This document shows, piece after piece, positions 1-8,753 of a stretch of 64,000 bases of DNA. Position 1 is the stretch's first letter. The number at the start of each line of letters is the position of its first letter. The notes beneath the pieces were generated by a model. The model saw only the letters and a list, made by a program, of their open reading frames with translations, did no database searches and had not been told where the DNA came from. This DNA is from an uncultured Lachnospiraceae bacterium (lineage in GTDB: Bacteria; Bacillota; Clostridia; Lachnospirales; Lachnospiraceae): assembly GCA_947652735.1 (NCBI GenBank), contig CANTEG010000005.1, forward strand, positions 124,001 to 188,000. The letters are read 5' to 3'. Made by a program: the position numbers and the translations under genes.

Positions 1-2
1 GA

Positions 3-2303
3 ATTCTGTATGAATTGGACGACCTTGCAGACGGGTTGAATGTTGGAAAGGATGTATCCAGAATTACGATACATTTTGCTGTATTTTCCTTTACAAACAG
101 AGAAAATATTTCTGTGGAATATTCTCTGGAGGGCTTTGATGAAACACCTATCGTGATTGACGGCAGCAGTAACATGGAAGCAGTTTACACAAATTTGGAT
201 GGCGGAGATTACCGCTTCAAATTAAAGGCATATAACGGTGACGGAAAGTCGTGCGATGAGGAACTGTCCTTTAGAATTGAAAAGGAAAAAAAGCTGATTG
301 AAAGACCAATGGCAAGAGCTATGTTGCTATTCATTATTATCATGGGTGCGGTTATGATAGTATATGCAAGTCTGCGTGTAAGAAAGATACTCTTATCCAA
401 TAACAAGGAGATAGAAAAGCTTTCGAAGCAGCATGAGGAGGCTGTCAAATCAAGCAGTGCAAAAAATGACTATCTTGCCAATATGAGTAATGAGATAAAG
501 ACACCAATCAATGCCATTATGGCAAAGGCGAATGAGCTGCTTTCGCTCCCTGAAACAAATGAACAATATAGGGATAATATTGCAAGCATATATGAGACAA
601 GTAATAATATACTTGAAAAGGTTGATGATATTATTCTGCTTGCAAGACTTGAGGCGGGAAAGTCTGATGTGGTAAATGATAAGTACTCTGTCACTACAAT
701 GATGTATGAAATATCAGAGCTTACCATGAGACTTATTGGTGATAAAACCGTCAAGTTTTTTGTTGAACTTGGTGACAATATCGTTGATATGGTTGTTGGT
801 GATGGAGAAAAAATAAAGGACATTCTTTTAAGACTTTTGGATAACGCTGTACGGTATACAAAGGAAGGTTCAATTACTATTTCCGTTGACTGTTACGAGT
901 ATGCAGACAGGGCAAACAAAAATGCTGTCAATTTTGTTTATACTGTATCAGATACCGGAATCGGTATACAGCCTGATATGCTTGAAACTGTATTTGAAGT
1001 TACCCAAATAACAGGTAATATGAAAAACAACAGCCGCTACGGATACGGCGTGGGTCTTGCCATAGCAAAGGGTTATGCCGATGTGATGGGAGCAGAGCTT
1101 GAAGTAGAGAGCACATATGGGGCAGGTTCTTCCTTTACACTCTCAATCAACCAGACGGTTGCAGATACAAAAAGCACGGCATTAAATGCGTCAAAGGTTG
1201 AGGAAACCGTCACAAAGGACGTTGCATCAAAGCTTTGGCTGCCTGATGTAACGGCACTTCTTGTAGATGATGACGAGGTGAGCCGTGATGTTGCAGTAAA
1301 TGTTTTGGGACAGTTTGACGTGAAGATTGACATTTCAACATCAGGTTTTGAAGCAATTGATATGGTTTTAAGTAATAACTATGATGTTGTGTTTATGGAT
1401 TTGTCCATGCCCGTTATGAATGGAATGGATGCCATGAAAGAAATAAGAGAGCTTGACGGGGATGTTTACAACTTTATGCCGATTATTTCAATGGATGCAA
1501 ATGCCATTGCGGACAACAAGCAGACTCTGCTTGAAGCAGGCTTTACCGATACTCTGATTAAGCCGCTGGATATAAGGAGAGTTGCTGCTATTTTAAAGGA
1601 TTGTCTTCCAGAGGATAAGATTAAGGAAAAGCCTGGGGATGGAAACGATTACATTGAAGCTTCAAAATACAGGGATGGGCTTAAGAACCTCGAACCATAT
1701 ATTGATGCAATGGATGCAATCAACAAAATTGGCGGAAATGTAGATGTATTTAATAAGCTGATTACGGCATACTATAATCAAAATAAAAATGCAGTAGAGG
1801 ATTTGTATGACAAGCTGGGAAATGACATGCGTGGCTTTAAGGCAAAAATTCATACAATCAAGACGACAAGTATAAATATTGGTGCTTTTAAATTTTCAAA
1901 GGAAGCGGCAAGGTTTGAGGCAGCAATAAGCAAGGGCAATAGGGATTATGTCAAAAAGAATATGGAAGATTTTGCAGATAATCTTGCCATGCTGATAGAG
2001 GTTATAAAAGAGTACCTTGAGTATATTGAAGCAACCGCGGATGCCGAATCAGGGGAACAAAGTCAAGATGAGCCTGAATCAGAAGTAAATTACGGACTTG
2101 ACATGGAACTGCTTAAAAATATGCAGGAAAATGCAAAGACAGGAAAGTTTGAGCTTTTGCAGGAATGCGTTGATAAGCTTAAGAAAATCGAGCTTGACGG
2201 TGACGATAAGGGATTTGTTAGCGCCCTTGACGAGGTAGTGTCGGAAAAAAATGCAGAGGCAATCGATGATTTGATAAAAACGTATATAAGCCTTAAGCTT
2301 TAG
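3..2303 (+). CDS. Hybrid sensor kinase with degenerate phosphoacceptor site (5' end outside window)
   Basis: The frame is open through the left edge, so the true start lies upstream. Visible order, numbering from the TTG at 15: a Y_Y_Y-type sensor domain (about 1-90), one membrane segment (about 100-122), a HisKA-like helix, a HATPase (N box DNAVRYT, G1 DTGIGI, G2 YGYGVGLAIA), a receiver with phosphoacceptor Asp462 in MDLSMP, and a C-terminal HPt with His613 in HTIK. In the HisKA H-box the sequence is MSNEIKTP: the usual phosphorylated His is Asn159, codon aat. The ATP-binding part and the later relay residues look intact. The protein may therefore be a pseudokinase, may signal through receiver and HPt with a partner kinase, or may be phosphorylated elsewhere. 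Family assignment is secure; signalling chemistry is open. Confidence 0.9.
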   Translation: MLYELDDLADGLNVGKDVSRITIHFAVFSFTNRENISVEYSLEGFDETPIVIDGSSNMEAVYTNLDGGDYRFKLKAYNGDGKSCDEELSFRIEKEKKLIERPMARAMLLFIIIMGAVMIVYASLRVRKILLSNNKEIEKLSKQHEEAVKSSSAKNDYLANMSNEIKTPINAIMAKANELLSLPETNEQYRDNIASIYETSNNILEKVDDIILLARLEAGKSDVVNDKYSVTTMMYEISELTMRLIGDKTVKFFVELGDNIVDMVVGDGEKIKDILLRLLDNAVRYTKEGSITISVDCYEYADRANKNAVNFVYTVSDTGIGIQPDMLETVFEVTQITGNMKNNSRYGYGVGLAIAKGYADVMGAELEVESTYGAGSSFTLSINQTVADTKSTALNASKVEETVTKDVASKLWLPDVTALLVDDDEVSRDVAVNVLGQFDVKIDISTSGFEAIDMVLSNNYDVVFMDLSMPVMNGMDAMKEIRELDGDVYNFMPIISMDANAIADNKQTLLEAGFTDTLIKPLDIRRVAAILKDCLPEDKIKEKPGDGNDYIEASKYRDGLKNLEPYIDAMDAINKIGGNVDVFNKLITAYYNQNKNAVEDLYDKLGNDMRGFKAKIHTIKTTSINIGAFKFSKEAARFEAAISKGNRDYVKKNMEDFADNLAMLIEVIKEYLEYIEATADAESGEQSQDEPESEVNYGLDMELLKNMQENAKTGKFELLQECVDKLKKIELDGDDKGFVSALDEVVSEKNAEAIDDLIKTYISLKL

Positions 2304-2343
2304 TCTATGTATTCATGTATTAAAAGAGAATAAGTGCATAACC

Positions 2344-2381
2344 TACTCCTTATCTGACAAATTAGATAAGGAGTATTTTTT
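2344..2381 (+). terminator. Perfect 12-bp hairpin plus T-run that contains the gpr Shine-Dalgarno
   Basis: Arms TACTCCTTATCT (2344-2355) and AGATAAGGAGTA (2364-2375) pair perfectly and are followed by six T. It ends the sensor-kinase transcript. The aaggag of the right arm is also the only ribosome binding site for gpr, whose ATG follows the T-run directly. Confidence 0.8.
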
Positions 2382-3287
2382 ATGGATAGACGGATAAGAA
2401 CAGACCTTGCACTGGAGCTTAAGGAAGATTTAGATGACGAGTGCAAAATAGACGGTGTAAGTGTTAAAAATTACTCGAAATATGGAATTAATATAACAAA
2501 AATAGAGGTTAAAAACAGTATCGGGGCAAAAGTTTTGGGTAAGCCTGAGGGAACATATGTCACACTTGAAAATAAGGCACTTATGGAATGTGACGAGGGA
2601 ATACATGAGCCGTTTGTTATGGCATTGCATGAAAGTCTGAAAGAGATGGTGGGGGATGCAGAAAATCTGCTGGTTGTGGGGATAGGAAACAGGGATGTAA
2701 CCCCTGATGCACTTGGACCTTTTGTGGTAAGTAATATTTTCATAACGAGACATCTTGTAAGTGAGGGAATCGTAAAAAATGCGAGAAAGCTGTCTGCCAT
2801 ATGTCCAGGTGTTATGGCACAGACAGGAATAGAAACATCCGTCATATTAAAAAGTCTGTGTAAGGAGATTAAGCCGGATGTCATTATAGCTATAGATGCA
2901 CTTGCTGCAAGGGAACCGTCAAGGTTAAATACTACGATACAAATATGTGATACAGGAATAAGTCCCGGTTCCGGAGTCGGTAATAGAAGATTAAGCTTAA
3001 ATGAGGAGACGCTTGGAGTAAAAGTTATAGCTGTAGGGGTACCTACGGTAATATCAGTAACATCAATCATCAGTGAGGCGATGGAGGCTATGGTAAATGA
3101 ACTGTCAAGTGATGATAAACACCACTATGCCATGAACTTTTCAGATAAGGAAAAATACGAGCTTGTAAGTAAGCTGTCATCACCTGAACTTGCTGCAATG
3201 TTTGTAACTCCCAAAAATATTGATGAAGCAGTAAAACGTATCAGCTACACCATTTCGGAGGCAATAAATAAATTCCTAGAATTATAA
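2382..3287 (+). CDS. gpr: GPR endopeptidase (germination protease)
   Basis: The 301-residue protein matches the spore protease that degrades small acid-soluble spore proteins during germination. It is made in the forespore as a zymogen. The N-terminus RTDLALE resembles the propeptide region, and the conserved core shows LLVVGIGNRDVTPDALGP and a later ICPGVMAQTGIE stretch, both typical of the family. ATG 2382 is chosen because aaggag lies 6-11 bases upstream, inside the preceding hairpin. spoIIP follows 25 bp downstream, the same gpr-spoIIP order as in many endospore formers. Its presence argues that the host is, or recently was, a spore former. Expression is expected from a forespore sigma factor, but I could not place that promoter. 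Confidence 0.95.
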   Translation: MDRRIRTDLALELKEDLDDECKIDGVSVKNYSKYGINITKIEVKNSIGAKVLGKPEGTYVTLENKALMECDEGIHEPFVMALHESLKEMVGDAENLLVVGIGNRDVTPDALGPFVVSNIFITRHLVSEGIVKNARKLSAICPGVMAQTGIETSVILKSLCKEIKPDVIIAIDALAAREPSRLNTTIQICDTGISPGSGVGNRRLSLNEETLGVKVIAVGVPTVISVTSIISEAMEAMVNELSSDDKHHYAMNFSDKEKYELVSKLSSPELAAMFVTPKNIDEAVKRISYTISEAINKFLEL

Positions 3288-3312
3288 AAAAACAAAACGC
3301 ATATATTTTAAT

Positions 3313-4500
3313 ATGGGAAAATCACATTCAGGTATCATTATTATTTTCATACTGCTGGGGCTGGCAACATACATGCTCCTATGCCGGTATGATATATCAA
3401 AAATAGTGCTTATGGATTGTAAGGACGAACTGATGGTTAATGCAAATAATGTTAAGGGGACGGAAAGGTGGTTTGTGACTGAGTTTTTGCCAATACTGGC
3501 GATAGACTATGACCCACAGGATAATGATAGCTTTGCAACAATAAGCATAGGCCAGGGGGATATGACTGCGTCAGCAACAGACAGTGATGAGAAGCAACAG
3601 GAGAATTCTGACAAACAGGAAAATACAGAGGAGAATAATAAAAGTAATGGTGATAAAATAGATATTGCAGGGGAAGATGCAACGGAGGCTGTTGCAATAC
3701 CAAATAACCAAGGGATTGTATACAGCATGGATCAGCTTATGGATTATGATTTTTTGATTGATAGCTGTTACACCGTGGACAAATCCACAAGTGTTAATCC
3801 TGATGAAATCAATGCGGAAAATCTGCTTTCAAAGGATATGAGTATTGATACTGACTCCGAAGATTACAAGATACTGATTTATCATACACATGGCAGTGAG
3901 AGTTTTGTTGACAGTCGTTCAGGGGTAACGGAGGATACTGTTATTGGCATGGGCGATGAGCTTACACGAATACTGGAGGATGATTATGGAATCAGCGTGT
4001 ATCATGACAGAACCGTATATGATATGGTTGATGGTGAGCTGGACAGAAGCTATGCATATGACCTTTCAGGTGCAGCGGCACGTGAAATACTTGAGGAACA
4101 TCCGTCTATTGAGGTTGTGATTGACCTGCATAGAGATGGTGTTAGGGAGGATTTACATTTAGTGCGGGTGATTGATGGCAGGCCGACTGCACAGATTATG
4201 TTTTTTAACGGTGTTAGCAGACTGAATGTAAACGGTGATGTGGAATCCATGTATAACCCAAATAAAATAGATAATCTGGCATTTAGCCTTCAGCTTCATT
4301 TGTCCGGTAAAAAAATGTATGGCGATTTAATGCGTAGAATATACATAAGCGGATACAGATACAATCTTGATATACTTCCACGTGCGTCATTAATTGAGGT
4401 AGGTGCCCAGACAAATACAGTCGAGGAGGCAAAAAATGCAATGATACCATTGGCAGCAATATTAAATGATGTACTGAGCGGTAATAATAAAAGGAATTGA
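3313..4500 (+). CDS. spoIIP: Stage II sporulation protein P (SpoIIP), peptidoglycan hydrolase
   Basis: 395 residues: a short cytoplasmic N-terminus, one membrane anchor (about 7-25), an acidic Glu/Asn-rich linker (about 75-125) and the SpoIIP catalytic domain. The domain shows the metal-binding start IYHTHGSESF and a later IEVGAQTNTVEEA with the conserved Glu. SpoIIP is an amidase and endopeptidase of the SpoIID-M-P complex that thins septal peptidoglycan during engulfment. It lies directly behind gpr. No strong ribosome binding site precedes ATG 3313, so the start is less sure than the assignment. Confidence 0.93.
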   Translation: MGKSHSGIIIIFILLGLATYMLLCRYDISKIVLMDCKDELMVNANNVKGTERWFVTEFLPILAIDYDPQDNDSFATISIGQGDMTASATDSDEKQQENSDKQENTEENNKSNGDKIDIAGEDATEAVAIPNNQGIVYSMDQLMDYDFLIDSCYTVDKSTSVNPDEINAENLLSKDMSIDTDSEDYKILIYHTHGSESFVDSRSGVTEDTVIGMGDELTRILEDDYGISVYHDRTVYDMVDGELDRSYAYDLSGAAAREILEEHPSIEVVIDLHRDGVREDLHLVRVIDGRPTAQIMFFNGVSRLNVNGDVESMYNPNKIDNLAFSLQLHLSGKKMYGDLMRRIYISGYRYNLDILPRASLIEVGAQTNTVEEAKNAMIPLAAILNDVLSGNNKRN

Positions 4501-4515
4501 CAGGGATTTTAATAG

Positions 4516-4545
4516 TTGTAATAGCCTCGTTATATATGATATACT
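4516..4545 (+). promoter_or_regulatory. Putative sigma-A promoter of lepA-hemW
   Basis: TTGTAA (4516-4521) and TATACT (4540-4545) are separated by 18 bp and lie about 50 bp before the lepA start. Recognised by eye only. Confidence 0.45.
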
Positions 4546-4594
4546 TTAACGGTGTTTGTATATAATTTATATTTTAGGTAGCGAGGATAAATTA

Positions 4595-6409
4595 ATGTCT
4601 CATTTAAATCAAAAGAAGATAAGAAATTTTTGCATTATTGCACATATAGATCATGGTAAATCAACATTGGCAGACAGGATTATTCAAAAGACAGGTCTGC
4701 TTACGGACAGGGAAATGCAGGATCAGATTCTTGATAATATGGATTTGGAGCGAGAGCGCGGAATTACAATTAAGGCACAATCAGTGCGTATTGTGTACAA
4801 GGCAAAAGATGGTGAGGAATATATTTTTAATCTTATAGATACACCAGGACATGTAGATTTTAACTATGAGGTATCTAGAAGTCTTGCCGCCTGTGAGGGT
4901 GCAATACTTGTAGTTGATGCAGCACAGGGAATCGAGGCGCAGACCCTTGCAAATGTATATCTTGCAGTTGACCATAACCTTGATGTCATGCCGGTTATTA
5001 ACAAGATTGACCTGCCATCTGCGGAGCCTGAAAGAGTTATAAATGAAATCGAGGATGTGATTGGCATAGAAGCACAGGATGCCCCTTTGATTTCGGCAAA
5101 AAACGGGATAAATATTGAACAGGTTCTTGAGCAGATAGTCACAAAAATACCTGCTCCGTCAGGTGATGTGGACAGTCCGCTTAAGGCACTGATATTTGAC
5201 AGCCTTTATGACGCATACAAGGGAGTTATTATATTCTGCAGAGTTTTTGATGGTGTCGTTGCAAGAGGAACAAAAATAAGAATGATGGCAACACAGGCGG
5301 AAGCTGAGGTTGTTCAGGTTGGTATCTTCGGTGCAGGGCAGTTTATACCTTGTGATGAGCTTAGTGCAGGTATGGTCGGATATATAACGGCAAGCTTAAA
5401 AAACGTAAAAGATACGACTGTGGGTGATACCGTGACAGATGCTGATAACCCGTGTGCTGAGGCACTTCCGGGATATAAGAAAGTGAATCCGATGGTTTTC
5501 TGCGGTCTTTATCCTGCTGACGGTGCAAAATATCCTGATTTGAGGGATGCACTGGAAAAGCTCCAGCTAAATGATGCCTCATTAAGCTATGAGCCTGAGA
5601 CGTCAATCGCACTTGGATTTGGTTTCCGGTGTGGATTTTTAGGTCTGCTTCATCTTGAAATCATTCAGGAAAGATTGGAACGGGAATATAATCTTGACCT
5701 TGTAACTACGGCACCGGGTGTTGTATATAAGGTTCATAAAACAGACGGTGAGGTGATTGAACTTACAAACCCGTCAAATTTACCTGACCCGTCAACTATT
5801 GATTACATGGAGGAGCCTTTTGTTGCAGCGGAGATTATGGTTACGACAGAATATGTGGGAGCCATTATGCAGCTCTGTCAGGAAAGACGTGGTGTCTATA
5901 AGAGCATGGAGTACATGGAAACGACAAGGGCACTTTTGAAATATGACCTGCCTTTAAATGAAATTATATATGATTTTTTTGATGCACTGAAGTCAAGGTC
6001 AAGGGGGTATGCTTCCTTTGATTATGAGCTTAAGGGCTATGTAAAATCGGATTTGGTTAAGCTGGACATCCTGATTAACAAGGAGGAGGTAGATGCACTT
6101 TCCTTTATTATTCATAAGGATACTGCTTATGAGAGGGGTAGAAAAATGTGTGAGAAGCTTAAGACGGAAATACCGAGACATTTGTTTGAGATACCGATAC
6201 AGGCAGCAATCGGAAGTAAGGTTATAGCAAGGGAAACCGTAAAGGCAGTCAGAAAGGATGTGCTTGCCAAGTGCTATGGCGGTGATATAACCCGTAAGAG
6301 AAAGCTTTTAGAAAAGCAAAAAGAAGGAAAGAAGCGTATGCGCCAGATTGGTAATGTTGAGATACCGCAAAAGGCGTTTATGAGTGTGCTTAAATTGGAT
6401 GAGGAGTAA
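4595..6409 (+). CDS. lepA: Elongation factor 4 (LepA), back-translocating ribosomal GTPase
   Basis: 604 residues from ATG 4595. The upstream in-frame TTG at 4556 would overlap the promoter, whereas 4595 has a gcgagga site in front. The GTPase domain shows G1 [10 protein letters not shown]3 DTPGH and G4 NKID. The C-terminal EF-4 region shows [15 protein letters not shown] and a Lys/Arg-rich tail ([23 protein letters not shown]). LepA acts on stalled or mistranslocated ribosomes. hemW follows 9 bp later, a common Firmicutes pairing. Length and motifs are normal for the family. Confidence 0.97.
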   Translation: MSHLNQKKIRNFCIIAHIDHGKSTLADRIIQKTGLLTDREMQDQILDNMDLERERGITIKAQSVRIVYKAKDGEEYIFNLIDTPGHVDFNYEVSRSLAACEGAILVVDAAQGIEAQTLANVYLAVDHNLDVMPVINKIDLPSAEPERVINEIEDVIGIEAQDAPLISAKNGINIEQVLEQIVTKIPAPSGDVDSPLKALIFDSLYDAYKGVIIFCRVFDGVVARGTKIRMMATQAEAEVVQVGIFGAGQFIPCDELSAGMVGYITASLKNVKDTTVGDTVTDADNPCAEALPGYKKVNPMVFCGLYPADGAKYPDLRDALEKLQLNDASLSYEPETSIALGFGFRCGFLGLLHLEIIQERLEREYNLDLVTTAPGVVYKVHKTDGEVIELTNPSNLPDPSTIDYMEEPFVAAEIMVTTEYVGAIMQLCQERRGVYKSMEYMETTRALLKYDLPLNEIIYDFFDALKSRSRGYASFDYELKGYVKSDLVKLDILINKEEVDALSFIIHKDTAYERGRKMCEKLKTEIPRHLFEIPIQAAIGSKVIARETVKAVRKDVLAKCYGGDITRKRKLLEKQKEGKKRMRQIGNVEIPQKAFMSVLKLDEE

Positions 6410-6418
6410 TGATGCCCT

Positions 6419-7615
6419 ATGAAGAAATATGTAAGTTTATATGTGCATATTCCGTTTTGTGCAGTGAAATGTAAATATTGTGATTTTCTGTCATTTGACG
6501 GGGAAAGCTATGGAACCATGCTTCGGTATGTGGACAGCCTGTGTCAGGAAATAAAGCTGTACAAGCCAATCGCTGATGAATATATTGTAAGGTCGGTTTT
6601 TATCGGAGGAGGAACACCGTCTTTGCTGGATGAGTCTCTCATTGTAAATATCATGGCTTTTATCAAGAAGACATTTACATTGGAGCGGGATGCGGAAGTT
6701 ACGATTGAAGCCAATCCGGGTACATTAAGGCACCAGAAACTGAACGGATATAAGACTGCGGGGGTAAACCGAATCAGCATCGGGTTACAGTCCGCGGATG
6801 ATAATATGTTGAAGCGCTTAGGAAGACTTCATAATTATGACCAGTTTGTGGCAAGCTTTAAGGCGGCAAGGAGAGCAGGCTTTAATAACATTAATGTGGA
6901 TGTTATGTCGGGGCTTCCCGGACAGTCCATACATTCCTATGTGGACACTTTGACAAAGGTTATAGATTATAAGCCTGAGCATATCTCTGCCTATTCACTG
7001 ACCATAGAGGAGGGAACACCTTTTGCAGGTGACCAGTCCATACTGGAATCACTTCCGCCTGATATGATAGAAAGAAGAATGTATGAGATAACAAAAAAAC
7101 TTCTTGACTCAAACGGATATGACAGATATGAAATATCCAATTATGCCAAGCCGGGATATGAGTGTAAGCACAACATGGTATACTGGACAGGCGGCGAGTA
7201 CATTGGGCTTGGACTTGGGGCATCTTCTTATTTTCAGGGCAAGCGGTTTAATAACATGCGTGACATCTTTAAATATATCCAGCTTATGGAGGAGACCTCG
7301 GACAAGTTTGTTGAGACGGATAATCTTGAGACATTATACAATGATACCACAAGAAAGCTGAGGGAAAATATAACTCCGATGTATATAGATTCCCGTATGG
7401 AGGAGTTTATGTTTTTAGGGCTCCGCATGATGTGTGGAATAAGCCGGGAAGACTTTCAGGAGAGATTCAACAAGGATGTATACGAGGTGTATGCACCTGT
7501 GATTAACAAATATGTGGATCAGGGATACATGGCAACGGTAGGTGACAGAATACTGCTTACAGATATGGGAATTGATGTGAGCAATGTAATACTTGCTGAC
7601 TTTTTGCTGAAATAA
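6419..7615 (+). CDS. hemW: Radical SAM protein HemW (HemN-like, heme chaperone type)
   Basis: 398 residues with the radical-SAM cluster motif CAVKCKYCDF near the N-terminus (CxxxCxxC followed by DF), the SAM-binding GGGTPS and the glycine/proline pattern of the HemN/HemW family. Proteins of this type behind lepA are usually HemW rather than the oxygen-independent coproporphyrinogen oxidase HemN. The motif CxxxCxxCxF and the length fit HemW. The gene is only 9 bp behind lepA and ends at a hairpin shared with the convergent gene. Choosing HemW over HemN is inference from motif and context. Confidence 0.9.
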   Translation: MKKYVSLYVHIPFCAVKCKYCDFLSFDGESYGTMLRYVDSLCQEIKLYKPIADEYIVRSVFIGGGTPSLLDESLIVNIMAFIKKTFTLERDAEVTIEANPGTLRHQKLNGYKTAGVNRISIGLQSADDNMLKRLGRLHNYDQFVASFKAARRAGFNNINVDVMSGLPGQSIHSYVDTLTKVIDYKPEHISAYSLTIEEGTPFAGDQSILESLPPDMIERRMYEITKKLLDSNGYDRYEISNYAKPGYECKHNMVYWTGGEYIGLGLGASSYFQGKRFNNMRDIFKYIQLMEETSDKFVETDNLETLYNDTTRKLRENITPMYIDSRMEEFMFLGLRMMCGISREDFQERFNKDVYEVYAPVINKYVDQGYMATVGDRILLTDMGIDVSNVILADFLLK

Positions 7616-7619
7616 AAAG

Positions 7620-7685
7620 CTGCCACACTAAGAGTTTTTGGTTATCGTTAATTCATACCGAAAGCTCTTAGGATGGCAGTTTTTT
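7620..7685. terminator. Bidirectional terminator between hemW and the PocR gene
   Basis: CTGCCAcaCTAAGAG (7620-7634) pairs with CTCTTAGgaTGGCAG (7665-7679) around a 30-nt loop, with two internal mismatches. T-runs lie downstream on both strands, as expected between convergent genes. Confidence 0.75.
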
Positions 7686-7695
7686 GTTTATGATT

Positions 7696-8472
7696 TTATC
7701 TGCAACTGTCAAGATGTTTGATTACATCGTCTAATTCCCTTATGGAAACTTTAATGGATTTGTTTATCTCGGCAGAGTTTGAGGAAAGCTTTCCAACCTC
7801 ATTTGCAACGACGTTAAAGCCTCTTCCGTATTCGCCGGCTCTTGCAGCTTCTATGGAAGCATTGAGGGACAGGATTCGCTGTTTGTTTTCAATCTTGTCT
7901 AAGTCTGCGGACTTTCTATCTATTTCATTGATAAGCTCAACAGCAGAGGATATATCGGAATCCATGTGTTCAACAAGGTTGTTTGTTTTTGATTTTTGAT
8001 ATTCAAGATTTACAATCATGTTTATGAGATTTCCCAAAAGCTGTGCAGCAGCACGGATGCTTTTTTCGGTTTTTACGGGAACCTTTGAGAGAGCACGTAT
8101 GTAATCGTCAGGATTTATTTTAAGCTCAACGGCAAGCTCGCGAAACTTGCTTTCGTCCGGTTCACTAGGAAGAACCTGCCCTCCGATTATTTTTCCTAAA
8201 ACTTCGTCTTCAACAACAATATCAACGGAAAAGTCCATAAGCCCTGCATGGCAGAAGTATGTACCTGTACCTGTGTTATCACAGTGAACACAACGGCGGC
8301 AGCCTTCCTCAGAGCCACGGGTGTATTTCATACAAAAATCGGTAAAGCCTATTTCCCCTGATATATAATTTCCTTCCTTGTCTACAGCAATGGTGGCAAG
8401 TCCAGTGGCATCTGACCAATCTTTCAGTATGCCGTCAAATCTGCTGACATCAAAAAAATCCTGTATACGCAT
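7696..8472 (-). CDS. PocR-domain protein fused to a short methyl-accepting signalling domain
   Basis: 258 residues from the ATG at 8472 (minus strand). That start has a GGAGG site in good position; upstream in-frame codons have none. The N-terminal half is a PocR ligand-binding domain with a cysteine-rich middle (EGCRRCVHCDNT, then YFCHAG). The C-terminal half carries the chemoreceptor hairpin tip (NASIEAARAGE, then GFNVVANEVGKLS). There is no membrane segment, so this is a cytoplasmic receptor-like protein. PocR domains are proposed to bind small hydrocarbon derivatives. The signalling domain is much shorter than in a normal chemoreceptor. The gene diverges from ppdK, and whether it senses a central metabolite is inference. 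Confidence 0.85.
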   Translation of the reverse strand: MRIQDFFDVSRFDGILKDWSDATGLATIAVDKEGNYISGEIGFTDFCMKYTRGSEEGCRRCVHCDNTGTGTYFCHAGLMDFSVDIVVEDEVLGKIIGGQVLPSEPDESKFRELAVELKINPDDYIRALSKVPVKTEKSIRAAAQLLGNLINMIVNLEYQKSKTNNLVEHMDSDISSAVELINEIDRKSADLDKIENKQRILSLNASIEAARAGEYGRGFNVVANEVGKLSSNSAEINKSIKVSIRELDDVIKHLDSCR

Positions 8473-8649
8473 AGTAACCTCCACGACAAAATATGCTACC
8501 ATTTTACACCTTATTTTTAACTGTGTCCAGTTTTTTGAAAATTTGATGTATGAAAACGTGAAAAAAATAAGCAAAAGTGGGCATCCTATACAGTGGATAT
8601 TTTTTATGAGGAAAACATGTGCAAAATTTACAAATTTTAGAAAAAATCT

Positions 8650-8679
8650 ATTTAACAATTGTTAAATTTATGATATAAT
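8650..8679 (+). promoter_or_regulatory. Palindromic operator over the ppdK promoter
   Basis: A perfect 18-bp palindrome (8650-8667, core TTAACAATTGTTAA) covers the expected -35 position of a TATAAT at 8674-8679. A small GAGTCT/AGACTC hairpin lies in the leader at 8696-8710. Placement suggests repressor control of ppdK; the protein that binds is unknown. Confidence 0.5.
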
Positions 8680-8753
8680 TTTTGACAGTGTGGTGGAGTC
8701 TGCCAGACTCTAAACTACAAATAATACAAAAAATACTTAGGAGGTATAACTAA

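Noticed and set aside
8650..8667. Rex redox-repressor site at ppdK
   Set aside because: Half-sites are in the opposite order to the known TTGTTAA-N4-TTAACAA pattern.
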